DNA of 7,196 nucleotides from Candidatus Parcubacteria bacterium (GCA_026395675.1 JAPLYF010000034.1:1-7196); one strand, 5' to 3'; shown: positions 1 through 4,972, counted from the stretch's first letter. Translations and numbers: made by a program. Notes: a model not told the origin generated them from the letters alone.

Positions 1-30
1 ATTTTAATTTTAGCATACTTTTACTGAAAC

Positions 31-58
31 AAAAAACTGCGGTTTGCCGCGGTTTTTT
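31..58 (+). terminator. Rho-independent terminator-like hairpin
   Basis: A-run, then CTGCGG, a TTTG loop, CCGCGG and a run of six T. The stem is 12 bp counting the A/T pairs and one T-G wobble (38/51). On the plus strand the wobble is a tolerated U-G pair; on the minus strand it becomes an A-C mismatch, so plus-strand termination is favoured. It probably ends a gene left of the window and insulates the promoter at 85-113. Confidence 0.75.
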
Positions 59-84
59 ACTGACTGCTTCTTCTTACAGCTCTC

Positions 85-113
85 TTGACATAATTATTAT
101 TTTAAGGTATCTT
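85..113 (+). promoter_or_regulatory. Sigma70-type promoter of the 61-residue gene
   Basis: A perfect -35 TTGACA (85-90) is separated by exactly 17 bases from TATCTT (108-113), which matches TATAAT at four of six positions. The predicted start near 120 gives a leader of roughly 48 bases before the ATG at 168. It sits just downstream of a terminator and upstream of a strong Shine-Dalgarno, which makes a coherent stand-alone transcription unit. Confidence 0.6.
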
Positions 114-155
114 TTTCTAAAAGGGACGTTGTTTTTCAGAAATAACTAATCTACC

Positions 156-162
156 AAGGAGG
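156..162 (+). promoter_or_regulatory. Strong Shine-Dalgarno of the 61-residue gene
   Basis: AAGGAGG with a five-base spacer to ATG 168. It is the only full-strength ribosome binding site in the window. Most other genes here have a weak one or none recognisable. Confidence 0.8.
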
Positions 163-167
163 TAAGA

Positions 168-353
168 ATGCCAAAAACGGTTGTTGTTATTGTCCAAGAA
201 ATGGACGAGGAAGATGCCACGGTTAAGTACAGAGATGATCCGACGTTAGAGATCAAGATCGCCCGTCTGCCCTTTGAAAGATTTGGAAGCATCCCTAGTC
301 TTACGGGTATTCACCCAACGGATTGGGTAATGGTGCTACTTAAGAATCCTTAA
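168..353 (+). CDS. Hypothetical 61-residue protein
   Basis: I do not recognise this protein. It is short and soluble, with no membrane segment, no cysteine and no repeat. A hydrophobic beta-like start (VVVIVQEM) leads into an acidic patch (DEEDATVKYRDD), then a mixed C-terminal half ending in a second hydrophobic strand (DWVMVLLKNP). Reality as a gene is supported by its surroundings: a consensus-like promoter at 85-113, the Shine-Dalgarno AAGGAGG at 156-162 five bases before the ATG, tandem stops TAA-TGA at 351-356, and a terminator at 371-410. By hand count it is 83 G/C of 186 bases (about 45%), visibly richer than dnaN beside it. It is convergent with dnaN and separated from it by two terminators, so it is probably monocistronic. 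The strong signals suggest high expression; the base composition allows, but does not prove, acquisition by transfer. Confidence 0.7.
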   Translation: MPKTVVVIVQEMDEEDATVKYRDDPTLEIKIARLPFERFGSIPSLTGIHPTDWVMVLLKNP

Positions 354-370
354 TGAGCAACCTGAATGCC

Positions 371-410
371 AACCGCCAAAATACTGAAAAGTTGAGGCGG
401 TTTTTATTTT
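371..410 (+). terminator. Terminator of the 61-residue gene
   Basis: AACCGCC (371-377) pairs with GGCGGTT (396-402) over 7 bp, followed by a T-rich tail (401-410). The 18-base loop is longer than typical, which lowers efficiency estimates. It begins 17 bases after the stop codon of the small gene. Confidence 0.6.
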
Positions 411-445
411 CTTAAAAATTCCCAAGGACTCAACGAATTTTAACA

Positions 446-478
446 CAAAAAAAGAGCAAAACAAACTGCTCTTTTTTA
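446..478. terminator. Bidirectional terminator; ends dnaN on the minus strand
   Basis: An A-run followed by GAGCA (454-458), an 8-base loop, TGCTC (467-471) and a T-run. Including the A/T pairs the stem exceeds 10 bp. Read on the minus strand it is a GC-core hairpin followed by seven T, starting about 20 bases after the dnaN stop. Read on the plus strand it backs up the terminator at 371-410. It isolates the convergent genes. Confidence 0.8.
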
Positions 479-496
479 TATAATCGATTTCTTTGC

Positions 497-1663
497 TTAT
501 TGTTTAATAGGCATAACAATATAAAGATAATTTACATCAGCGATGGCTTCTTTATTCTCTGACAAGCTCTCCACCGGCCTCAGGATACAAGGATTATTGC
601 CATCCATCATTTCAAGAATTACTTCTGTCGAATCAAGATTTTGCAATCCATCGAGCAAATAACGATAATTTAAAACAATTTTATTGTTTTCGCCCTCAAT
701 ATTACCTTCCAGCTCTGTCTTGCTTTCCCCCAGCTGGTTATTGGCCGAGGTAATTTTTAATTCCCCTTTTTTAAAATCTAAGCTTATGTCATAAATGCCA
801 GTGCGGGAAAATAAAGCAGCGCTTTTAACTGCTTTTATAAAATCCGTTATATTTATAATCGCCCTTGTCTTATGCTCACTTGGTATAATTTGTCGATAAT
901 TAGGGTATTGGCCTTCTATTATCCTGGAAACCAATTCAACATTATCAAAGACAAAAAGGATTTGGTTGTCTTCAAAATAAATATTAATTTTATTGTTTTC
1001 TTTTGTCCCATTGTCTTCAATTTCTGCGCGGTCAGAAAGCCCTGACAAAATCCTAAATAATTCCTGGATGGTCCTGGCCGGAATAATTACTTCCTTTTCA
1101 ATTGAATTTTTTTCCATTAGCTTTATTTTCTTTTCTGCCAGGCGGTAGCTATCCGTAGCGGCCAAGGTTAAAATCCCATTATTAAAATTTAGGTAAATCC
1201 CAGAAATCTCTGGCCTAGTTTCCGAGACAGAAACAGCGAATAAAACCTGGGTTAGGGCCATTAAGAGGTCACTAATCTGACAAGCGTAGGGGTTGTTTTT
1301 TTCTACTTGCGGTATTAAGGGAAATTCTTCGGCACTATTGCCTTTAATTTTAGTTTCTTGTTTACTGCTTTTAATCTCAAAAAAATCGTCCTTTAATTCC
1401 AGTTCAACCTTTTCATTGGTTAAAAGATTAATATAATCATTTAATAATTTTGAGCCCACAGTATAACTTCCATCTTTTTCTATTTTAGCGCGCACCTGAC
1501 AGACAATTCCCATTTCCAAATTTGTAGTAATTAAATTAACTACGCCTTTTTCTGCTTTAATTAAAACATTATTTAAAATAGGCAAGGAGGTGTTTTTACT
1601 GGCAATATGAGTTACGATATTTAAGCCCTGACTTAAATTTTCCTGTGTACAAGTTATTTTCAT
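497..1663 (-). CDS. dnaN: DNA polymerase III beta subunit (sliding clamp)
   Basis: This is the ring-shaped clamp that encircles DNA as a dimer and tethers the replicative polymerase. The 388 residues are slightly longer than the usual ~366-380 and cover three clamp domains (about 1-122, 130-255, 256-388). Visible landmarks are SLPILNNVLI (26-35), ATDSYRLAEKK (169-179, family ATDxHRL), GQYPNYRQIIP (251-261, family FPxYxxviP), NYRYLLDGL (332-340) and the C-terminal VMPIKQ, equivalent to the VMPMRL end of the E. coli protein. A lysine/asparagine-rich stretch around 216-226 probably lengthens a loop in domain 2. The ATG at 1661-1663 fits the family N-terminus, although no Shine-Dalgarno precedes it. 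It lies 236 bases downstream of dnaA on the same strand, the classic dnaA-dnaN order. A terminator follows directly, so the usual recF neighbour is absent. Confidence 0.97.
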   Translation of the reverse strand: MKITCTQENLSQGLNIVTHIASKNTSLPILNNVLIKAEKGVVNLITTNLEMGIVCQVRAKIEKDGSYTVGSKLLNDYINLLTNEKVELELKDDFFEIKSSKQETKIKGNSAEEFPLIPQVEKNNPYACQISDLLMALTQVLFAVSVSETRPEISGIYLNFNNGILTLAATDSYRLAEKKIKLMEKNSIEKEVIIPARTIQELFRILSGLSDRAEIEDNGTKENNKINIYFEDNQILFVFDNVELVSRIIEGQYPNYRQIIPSEHKTRAIINITDFIKAVKSAALFSRTGIYDISLDFKKGELKITSANNQLGESKTELEGNIEGENNKIVLNYRYLLDGLQNLDSTEVILEMMDGNNPCILRPVESLSENKEAIADVNYLYIVMPIKQ

Positions 1664-1807
1664 AATTTTACAATTATTTTTTAATTTATTAATTAGTAAT
1701 AATAATAGGGAAGTGGATAAAGGTACAGAAAAGAAATTCGCTAAGTGTTTTTTAAAAAAAGTAAAGGAAAAGCTGGGTAAAAATTTTTGATAAGAAAGTG
1801 GGGAAAG

Positions 1808-1816
1808 TGTGAATAA
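1808..1816 (-). promoter_or_regulatory. DnaA box TTATTCACA
   Basis: Matches TTWTNCACA exactly on the minus strand and abuts the AT-rich repeated stretch 1813-1847, the box-plus-unwinding-element arrangement expected in an origin. Confidence 0.6.
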
Positions 1817-1847
1817 AAATTTTTTATAAAAATTTTTATAAAAATCC
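1813..1847. repeat. AT-only imperfect direct repeats (candidate unwinding element)
   Basis: Units begin at 1813 (13 bases), 1826 (12 bases) and 1838 (10 bases, ending in CC). The shared unit is ATAAAAATTTTT. Being self-complementary, it can also form hairpins. The position next to a DnaA box points to duplex opening; a low-complexity spacer is the alternative. Confidence 0.55.
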
Positions 1848-1885
1848 TTATTTTTTTTGGAACTTTTCCCGAAAGGACAAACTAT

Positions 1886-1894
1886 TTATGCACA
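1886..1894 (+). promoter_or_regulatory. DnaA box TTATGCACA
   Basis: Matches TTATNCACA exactly and lies six bases outside the dnaA stop codon. Confidence 0.55.
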
Positions 1895-1899
1895 GGATT

Positions 1900-3285
1900 T
1901 TAAATATTATAAAGACGCTGCTTGATTTGCTCAATTTCCCTTCTTGTTTTTTCATCGTTTTCATAGTCATTTTTGATTTTACCAACCGCATGCATGGCAG
2001 TAGTATGGTCACGTCCACCAAGTTCTTGACCTATGGTGGGGAAAGAGCTTTTTATTTCTTCTCTCATTAAAAACATGATTATCTGACGCGGATTGACAAG
2101 TTTTTTTTCGCGGCATTGACCCAAAATATCATCAATGGCCACGTCATAAAAGGAAGAGACAGTATTTATAATATCTTTGCACGTAAGCGATTTTTTTTGT
2201 AAATTTGTTGTAATGCCAGACAAAATTTTCTTAACGCTTTCCAAAGATGGCGGTGTAGCATTTAGTTCATGAAAAGCAATAATACGATTGAGGGCACCCT
2301 CAAGCTCGCGGATATTGCTGGCAATATGAGTAGCCAAGAAATTTAAGATATTACGCTCTAATGAATATTTTTTTTCTTTGGCTTTTGATTCTAAAATAGC
2401 TAAGCGTGTTTCAAAGTCAGGCAAGGATATATCCGCAATCATGCCCCATTCAAAGCGGGTTAAAAGTCGATTTTCAAGCGCGGGAATAGATTTGGGCGGT
2501 CGATCAGAAGAAAGCACTACTTGTTTATTATTTTGATGCAAAGAATTAAAGGTATGAAAAAATTCTTCCTGGGTCCCGTCTTTGCCAGCTAAAAATTGGA
2601 TATCATCAATCAGCAGGACATCAACAGAGCGATAAACATCCTTAAAAGAATAGGCCTTGCCATTAGTCACAGAGTTTATAAAATCATTGGTAAATTTTTC
2701 ACAGGTAATGTAGAGAATTTTTTTCTTGGCATCATTTTTTAGGACTTCCTGGCCAATTGCCTGCAAAAGATGGGTTTTGCCCAAACCAGCGCCGCCATAA
2801 ATAAAAAGAGGATTATAAACAATGCCCAAATTAGCAGCAACTGCCAAGGCAGCGGCCCTAGCCAATTCATTATTTTTGCCCACCACGAAATTAGAAAAAG
2901 TGTATTTCGGATTTAAACCAAAGACAAGTCCAGGGCTGGCAGGAGAACCAGCACTGACCGAATCAACGCCTGGAGCAGCTAATTTTTCCGTGGCTGTTTG
3001 TGCAGTTTTAAGGTTAACTGGCGAAGGAGTGCTTTTTAAAGAGGCAACTCTGTAGTTTATTTCTTTGAGCGGGAATTCAGTAATATTGCGCAAGGCCTTC
3101 AGAATTTCACTGCTATATTTTTTTTCCAGCCAACTTTTAGTAAAGGCATTGGGAACCCCAATAATAATCTTATTTTCTTCAAACTCAAGAATAAAAGTAC
3201 CTTTAAACCAGGTAGTAAAATTGGCCTTGCTTAAATTAAGCTCAAGGTCTCCTAAAACAGCTTGCCAAACTTGTTGAGTGTTCAT
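1900..3285 (-). CDS. dnaA: Chromosomal replication initiator DnaA
   Basis: DnaA is an AAA+ ATPase that binds DnaA boxes at oriC, forms a filament, melts the origin and helps load the helicase. All four domains are visible in 461 residues. Domain I covers about 1-80 (TTWF at 24-27 is typical). Domain II is a linker rich in T, S, P and A (about 82-122). Domain III spans about 125-345, with Walker A GGAGLGKTH (164-172), Walker B VLLIDDIQF (223-231), sensor 1 VVLSSDRPP (256-264), the RLLTRFEWG segment carrying the presumed arginine finger R277, and sensor 2 NIRELEGAL (324-332). Domain IV is the helix-turn-helix DNA-binding region, with CREKKLVNPRQ (391-401) and the signature GGRDHTTAMHA (423-433). 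Length is normal and no key residue is missing. The ATG start gives a family-like N-terminus; AGGGG three bases upstream is only a marginal ribosome binding site. A DnaA-box-like site in its presumed promoter suggests autoregulation. Confidence 0.98.
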   Translation of the reverse strand: MNTQQVWQAVLGDLELNLSKANFTTWFKGTFILEFEENKIIIGVPNAFTKSWLEKKYSSEILKALRNITEFPLKEINYRVASLKSTPSPVNLKTAQTATEKLAAPGVDSVSAGSPASPGLVFGLNPKYTFSNFVVGKNNELARAAALAVAANLGIVYNPLFIYGGAGLGKTHLLQAIGQEVLKNDAKKKILYITCEKFTNDFINSVTNGKAYSFKDVYRSVDVLLIDDIQFLAGKDGTQEEFFHTFNSLHQNNKQVVLSSDRPPKSIPALENRLLTRFEWGMIADISLPDFETRLAILESKAKEKKYSLERNILNFLATHIASNIRELEGALNRIIAFHELNATPPSLESVKKILSGITTNLQKKSLTCKDIINTVSSFYDVAIDDILGQCREKKLVNPRQIIMFLMREEIKSSFPTIGQELGGRDHTTAMHAVGKIKNDYENDEKTRREIEQIKQRLYNI

Positions 3286-3325
3286 AAACCCCTGAAAATA
3301 AAAGAATGAAGAATGGTATATAAAA

Positions 3326-3334
3326 ATTTTAACA
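3326..3334 (-). promoter_or_regulatory. Candidate extended -10 promoter of dnaA
   Basis: On the minus strand this reads TGTTAAAAT, an extended -10 (TGn) with a five-of-six TATAAT match, about 40 bases before the dnaA ATG. No good -35 is present. A DnaA-box-like site (3344-3352) lies ten bases upstream, where bound DnaA would contact or block polymerase. DnaA autorepression is established in E. coli; here it is inferred. Confidence 0.4.
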
Positions 3335-3343
3335 CAAATAAGC

Positions 3344-3352
3344 TGGGGATAA
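3344..3352 (-). promoter_or_regulatory. DnaA-box-like site TTATCCCCA
   Basis: One mismatch to TTATCCACA. It lies just upstream of the candidate dnaA -10, so it may serve the origin, autoregulation or both. Confidence 0.45.
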
Positions 3353-3425
3353 AATAAGGTAAAGAGCTAAAAAGTTAACAATCTGTTCATAATCTGTGGA
3401 TTCATCTTAATACATAATTTTTATT

Positions 3426-3454
3426 TTGACAAATTTTTCCACAACTGTTAATAT
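3426..3454 (+). promoter_or_regulatory. rpmH operon promoter with a DnaA box in the spacer
   Basis: TTGACA (3426-3431), a 17-base spacer and TAATAT (3449-3454, four of six). The DnaA box TTTTCCACA (3435-3443) lies wholly inside the spacer and a TGTTA-N6-TAACA dyad overlaps the -10. The predicted start near 3461 leaves a leader of about 65 bases before rpmH. Confidence 0.6.
3435..3443 (+). promoter_or_regulatory. DnaA box TTTTCCACA
   Basis: Fits TTWTNCACA exactly and sits between the -35 and -10 of the rpmH promoter. DnaA bound here would compete with RNA polymerase. Confidence 0.55.
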
Positions 3455-3460
3455 GCTAAC

Positions 3461-3502
3461 AAGAATTAAGCTGACTTTAGTATTAATTTTATGCTTAATT
3501 TT
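3461..3502 (+). other. rpmH leader stem-loop
   Basis: AATTAAGC (3464-3471) pairs perfectly with GCTTAATT (3493-3500) across a 21-base loop, in the untranslated leader of rpmH. The left flank AAGAATTAAGCT (3461-3472) is identical over 12 bases to the left arm of the hairpin before rnpA (3689-3700), and GCTTAATTTT recurs in both right arms. Confidence 0.5.
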
Positions 3503-3526
3503 AATATTTAATGATTAAGAAAAAGT

Positions 3527-3688
3527 ATGCCTAAAAGAACATATCAGCCCAATAAAAGAAGAAGAAACAAGACCCATGGTTTTCGCAAAAGAATGAAAAG
3601 TAAAAAAGGCCGGTTGGTTTTAAAAAGAAGAAAAGCCAGAGGTCGCCATAAATTAACCATTTCTCAGGAAAGGACAGGTAAAAAGTAA
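3527..3688 (+). CDS. rpmH: 50S ribosomal protein L34 (bL34)
   Basis: L34 is a very small, highly basic protein that binds 23S rRNA in the large ribosomal subunit. The 53 codons start at ATG 3527 and end with TAA 3686-3688. The N-terminus MPKRTYQPNKRRRNKTHGF, then RKRMKSKKGRLVLKRRKARGR, is diagnostic of the family (family pattern KRTyQPs..kR.r.HGFr.RM.t..GR.vl..RR.kGR). The usual 44-47 residues end just after this block; here HKLTISQERTGKK adds several residues, a modest C-terminal extension. The Shine-Dalgarno is weak (AAGAAAAAG just upstream). It is the first gene of the rpmH-rnpA-yidD operon, divergent from dnaA as in many bacteria, with a stem-loop on each side of it. Confidence 0.96.
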   Translation: MPKRTYQPNKRRRNKTHGFRKRMKSKKGRLVLKRRKARGRHKLTISQERTGKK

Positions 3689-3733
3689 AAGAATTAAGCT
3701 TTTTGTTAAATTTTTCAAAGAGCTTAATTTTTT
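3688..3733 (+). other. rpmH-rnpA intercistronic stem-loop (attenuator or processing site)
   Basis: AATTAAGCT (3692-3700) pairs perfectly with AGCTTAATT (3721-3729). Pairing continues inward through 3701-3705/3716-3720 with one G-T wobble, leaving a 10-base loop, and outward through A/T pairs. A run of six T (3728-3733) ends the structure. It resembles an AT-rich terminator placed between rpmH and rnpA, just before the rnpA Shine-Dalgarno at 3736. Lowering RNase P protein output relative to L34 is a plausible role; RNase cleavage is the alternative. Confidence 0.6.
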
Positions 3734-3744
3734 ATGAGGATAAT

Positions 3745-4095
3745 ATGCTAAAAAAAATAAACCGTTTAACCAAAAAAAAGGATTTTGACGCAGTTATGCA
3801 AGGGAAGGGACTTTTTTCCCCATTTTTAATAATTAAATACAAAAAAAATAGCCAGAATCTTTCACGCTTCGGCATTATAATTTCCAAAAAGGTTAGTAAA
3901 AAAGCTACCTTGAGAAATCTTGTCAAAAGGAGAATAAGCGAAATAATAAGGTTAAATTTGGACAAGTTTACCCAGGGTTTTGATTTAGTAATAATTGCCT
4001 CGCCCTTAATAATTGATAAGCAGGAAATGGTTTTAAAATATAAAGAAATTGAAAAAATACTTTTAAGCACCCTGCGCAAAAGCGGTTTATTATGA
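3745..4095 (+). CDS. rnpA: Ribonuclease P protein component
   Basis: This protein binds the catalytic RNase P RNA and helps remove 5' leaders from pre-tRNA. I chose ATG 3745 (116 residues, family ~110-125) because it has GAGG at 3736-3739 five bases upstream and gives the typical basic N-terminus MLKKINRLTKKKDF. A TTG at 3703 would add 14 residues encoded by the intercistronic hairpin. Landmarks are RFGIIISKKVSKKA (41-54), matching the family segment RfgisvsKKvgkAV, and RNLVKRRISEIIR (57-69), the RNR helix that contacts RNA (family RNr.kRrlRE..R), then the strand FDLVIIASP (79-87). The protein is lysine-rich, as expected for an RNA binder. Its TGA stop overlaps the yidD start as ATGA, implying translational coupling. 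Confidence 0.95.
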   Translation: MLKKINRLTKKKDFDAVMQGKGLFSPFLIIKYKKNSQNLSRFGIIISKKVSKKATLRNLVKRRISEIIRLNLDKFTQGFDLVIIASPLIIDKQEMVLKYKEIEKILLSTLRKSGLL

Positions 4096-4358
4096 AAAAA
4101 TTTTTAAAATACATACAACAACAATTTAAATTTGTAGTTTTGCATGTAATAATACTCTATCAGAAAACTTTATCGTTTGATCACGGCCCTTTAGCTAAAA
4201 TATTTCCTTTCTGGGGCTGTAAATATTATCCCACCTGCAGCGAATATACTTATCAAGCAATTAATAAATACGGCGTAGTTAAAGGTAGCTGGCTGGGTTT
4301 AAAAAGATTAATTCGTTGTCACCCTTTTGCCAAAGGGGGTAATGATCCCGTGCCTTGA
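4092..4358 (+). CDS. yidD: YidD family membrane protein insertion factor
   Basis: YidD (UPF0161, haemolytic domain family) is a small membrane-associated protein thought to assist YidC in inserting inner-membrane proteins. The 88 residues show the family order: an N-terminal amphipathic/hydrophobic segment with YQKTLS (23-28, family YR..LSP), CKYYPTCSEYTYQAINKYG (43-61, family CRfyPTCS.Ya..ai..hG), KGSWLGLKRLIRCHP (64-78) and GGNDPVP (82-88). Cysteines are C43, C49 and C76. Between the LS motif and the first cysteine there are more residues than in the common compact form (DHGPLAKIFPFWG), and the proline of LSP is phenylalanine, so the loop is extended by roughly eight residues. It overlaps rnpA by four bases and has no Shine-Dalgarno, so it is probably translated by coupling. 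yidC does not follow; a terminator does. Confidence 0.95.
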   Translation: MKKFLKYIQQQFKFVVLHVIILYQKTLSFDHGPLAKIFPFWGCKYYPTCSEYTYQAINKYGVVKGSWLGLKRLIRCHPFAKGGNDPVP

Positions 4359-4384
4359 ATTGAGAATTAAGAATAAAGAATTTT
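4357..4384. repeat. Heptanucleotide imperfect tandem repeat, four units
   Basis: Units of seven bases starting at 4357, 4364, 4371 and 4378 all begin with GAAT (GAATTGA, GAATTAA, GAATAAA, GAATTTT). It starts inside the yidD stop codon and fills the gap up to the terminator at 4386. Confidence 0.5.
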
Positions 4385-4385
4385 A

Positions 4386-4414
4386 AAAAATACCCAAACA
4401 AGTCGGGTATTTTT
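4386..4414. terminator. Bidirectional terminator between yidD and the DUF167 gene
   Basis: AAAAATACCC (4386-4395) pairs perfectly with GGGTATTTTT (4405-4414) over 10 bp around a 9-base loop. T-runs follow on both strands, so it can end both the plus-strand rpmH operon and the converging minus-strand operon. Confidence 0.85.
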
Positions 4415-4428
4415 ATTTTTGAGAATTT

Positions 4429-4659
4429 TTATATAAGCAGTGAAATGGTTTTTTCTCTTGATTTTTCGCCCGCAACAATTTTAATTTTGCTTTTGGCAAT
4501 TTTTAATTCTAGGCTTAAAAAAATTATTAAGGATTTGTTGGCCTTGCCTTCATGAGCCGGGGCTGTGAGTTTAATTTTTAAAAAACCGTCCTTTTCTTCA
4601 ATGATCTTATTAATTTTAGAATTAGGAATAACTTTAACACTTAAAACTTTGCTTTCCAT
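4429..4659 (-). CDS. DUF167 / UPF0235 (YggU-like) protein
   Basis: This is a small conserved protein of unknown biochemical role, found in bacteria, archaea and eukaryotes. The 76 residues carry the family pattern: strand VLSVKVIPNSKINKI (5-19, family v.v.P.a....i), FLKIKLTAPAHEGKANKSLI (26-45, family l.vrl.a.p.eGkANkali), and IKIVAGEKSREKTISLL (59-75, family i.i..G..sr.K.i.i). HEGKAN is the diagnostic motif. It is somewhat shorter than the ~95-100-residue E. coli form, lacking extra N-terminal sequence. It is the last gene of the minus-strand operon, 38 bases after the cysteine-rich gene, and that gap is filled by heptad repeats. No good Shine-Dalgarno precedes the ATG. The family assignment is firm; no function can be given. 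Confidence 0.9.
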   Translation of the reverse strand: MESKVLSVKVIPNSKINKIIEEKDGFLKIKLTAPAHEGKANKSLIIFLSLELKIAKSKIKIVAGEKSREKTISLLI

Positions 4660-4663
4660 AAAC

Positions 4664-4691
4664 TTAAATCTTACATCTTATATCTTAAATC
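4664..4691. repeat. Heptanucleotide imperfect tandem repeat, four units
   Basis: Four seven-base units start at 4664, 4671, 4678 and 4685; the consensus is TTANATC and the first and last units are identical (TTAAATC). Read on the minus strand the unit is GATNTAA, close to the GAATNAA-type heptads at 4357-4384. It fills nearly all of the spacer between two minus-strand genes. Confidence 0.6.
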
Positions 4692-4697
4692 TATCAA

Positions 4698-4970
4698 TTA
4701 TTGCGCTAATTGGCAACCCTTTTCTGATTTAAAACAAGCATAAGGAATGCCAATTTCTGGCTTTTGATATATAATCCAATTTTTGGGCGCATCCTTGCAG
4801 ATATTATTTGTACAACCAAAACAATCAACAGTTTTTGCCTTAGGGTCTTGTAAGAGCACACAGTCCTGAAAGCGGACTTTTTCCTGCGGAATAATGAAAA
4901 AAGAGAAAATAAAAGCAATAAAAATCGCAAAAAGTAAAAAAATTATTATAATCCCTATTGTTTTAAGCAT
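4698..4970 (-). CDS. Membrane-anchored cysteine-rich hypothetical protein
   Basis: I do not recognise this 90-residue protein. Residues 5-27 are one uninterrupted hydrophobic stretch after a short basic start (MLKT), so it is a signal anchor or an uncleaved signal peptide. No cleavage site is obvious and there is no lipobox cysteine. The remaining ~62 residues should face outward and contain six cysteines: C37, C50, C53, C58, C79 and C86. C50-x2-C53-x4-C58 is a compact cluster. An even cysteine count in an exported domain suggests disulfides; metal binding is the alternative. The second half (WIIYQKPEIGIPYACF) reads as a small beta domain. Its ATG lies two bases after the Sua5 stop, with no Shine-Dalgarno, so it is probably coupled to that gene. 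The family is unknown and may be lineage-specific. Confidence 0.75.
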   Translation of the reverse strand: MLKTIGIIIIFLLFAIFIAFIFSFFIIPQEKVRFQDCVLLQDPKAKTVDCFGCTNNICKDAPKNWIIYQKPEIGIPYACFKSEKGCQLAQ

Positions 4971-4972
4971 AC

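Larger units (their letters stand above)
1664..1899. other. oriC: Origin-like dnaA-dnaN spacer with DnaA boxes and AT-rich unwinding candidate
   Basis: This 236-base non-coding spacer holds three DnaA-box-like sites: TTATCCACT at 1712-1720 (minus, one mismatch to TTATCCACA), TTATTCACA at 1808-1816 (minus, fits TTWTNCACA) and TTATGCACA at 1886-1894 (plus, fits). Weaker look-alikes occur at 1774-1782 and 1798-1806. Directly beside the middle box lie about 35 bases made almost only of A and T (1813-1847), in which a 12-13-base unit, ATAAAAATTTTT, recurs nearly three times. This is a good candidate DNA-unwinding element. The dnaA-dnaN spacer is an established oriC location in many bacteria. Whether this spacer, the one at 3286-3526, or both together form the working origin cannot be settled by reading. 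Confidence 0.65.
3286..3526. other. oriC: Origin-like divergent dnaA-rpmH spacer with DnaA boxes
   Basis: This 241-base non-coding spacer separates divergent dnaA and rpmH. DnaA-box-like sites are TTATCCCCA at 3344-3352 (minus, one mismatch), TTATGAACA at 3384-3392 (minus, one mismatch), GAATCCACA at 3395-3403 (minus, two mismatches) and TTTTCCACA at 3435-3443 (plus, fits TTWTNCACA). A/T-rich stretches at about 3317-3332 and 3404-3438 could unwind. It also carries the candidate dnaA promoter (3326-3334), the rpmH promoter (3426-3454), a TGTTA-N6-TAACA dyad (3446-3461) and a leader hairpin (3461-3502). The rpmH-dnaA interval is a recognised origin location in other bacteria, where a bipartite origin can span both sides of dnaA. 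Confidence 0.6.

Noticed and set aside
1888..2070. Open frame of 60 codons on the plus strand
   Set aside because: It lies almost wholly antisense to the 3' end of dnaA, has no Shine-Dalgarno, and its product is a low-complexity hydrophobic shadow.
2822..3277. Two plus-strand open frames antisense to the dnaA N-terminal half
   Set aside because: dnaA is unambiguous in this region and these frames show no family pattern or start signals.
3365..3403. CRISPR- or iteron-like array suggested by repeated ATCTGT and GTTAAC words
   Set aside because: Only two short copies (ATCTGT at 3381 and 3392) with no regular spacing; better explained as degenerate DnaA-box DNA.
3703..3744. Extension of rnpA to TTG 3703
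   Set aside because: The 14 added residues are encoded by the intercistronic hairpin, while ATG 3745 has GAGG at proper spacing and a family-like N-terminus.
3732..4079. 115-codon minus-strand open frame
   Set aside because: Antisense shadow of rnpA; the lysine-rich gene reads as a leucine/phenylalanine-rich frame on the other strand.
4706..4930. 74-codon second frame within the cysteine-rich gene
   Set aside because: Overlapping frame without supporting signals. The 90-residue frame has a clear signal anchor and ordered cysteines.
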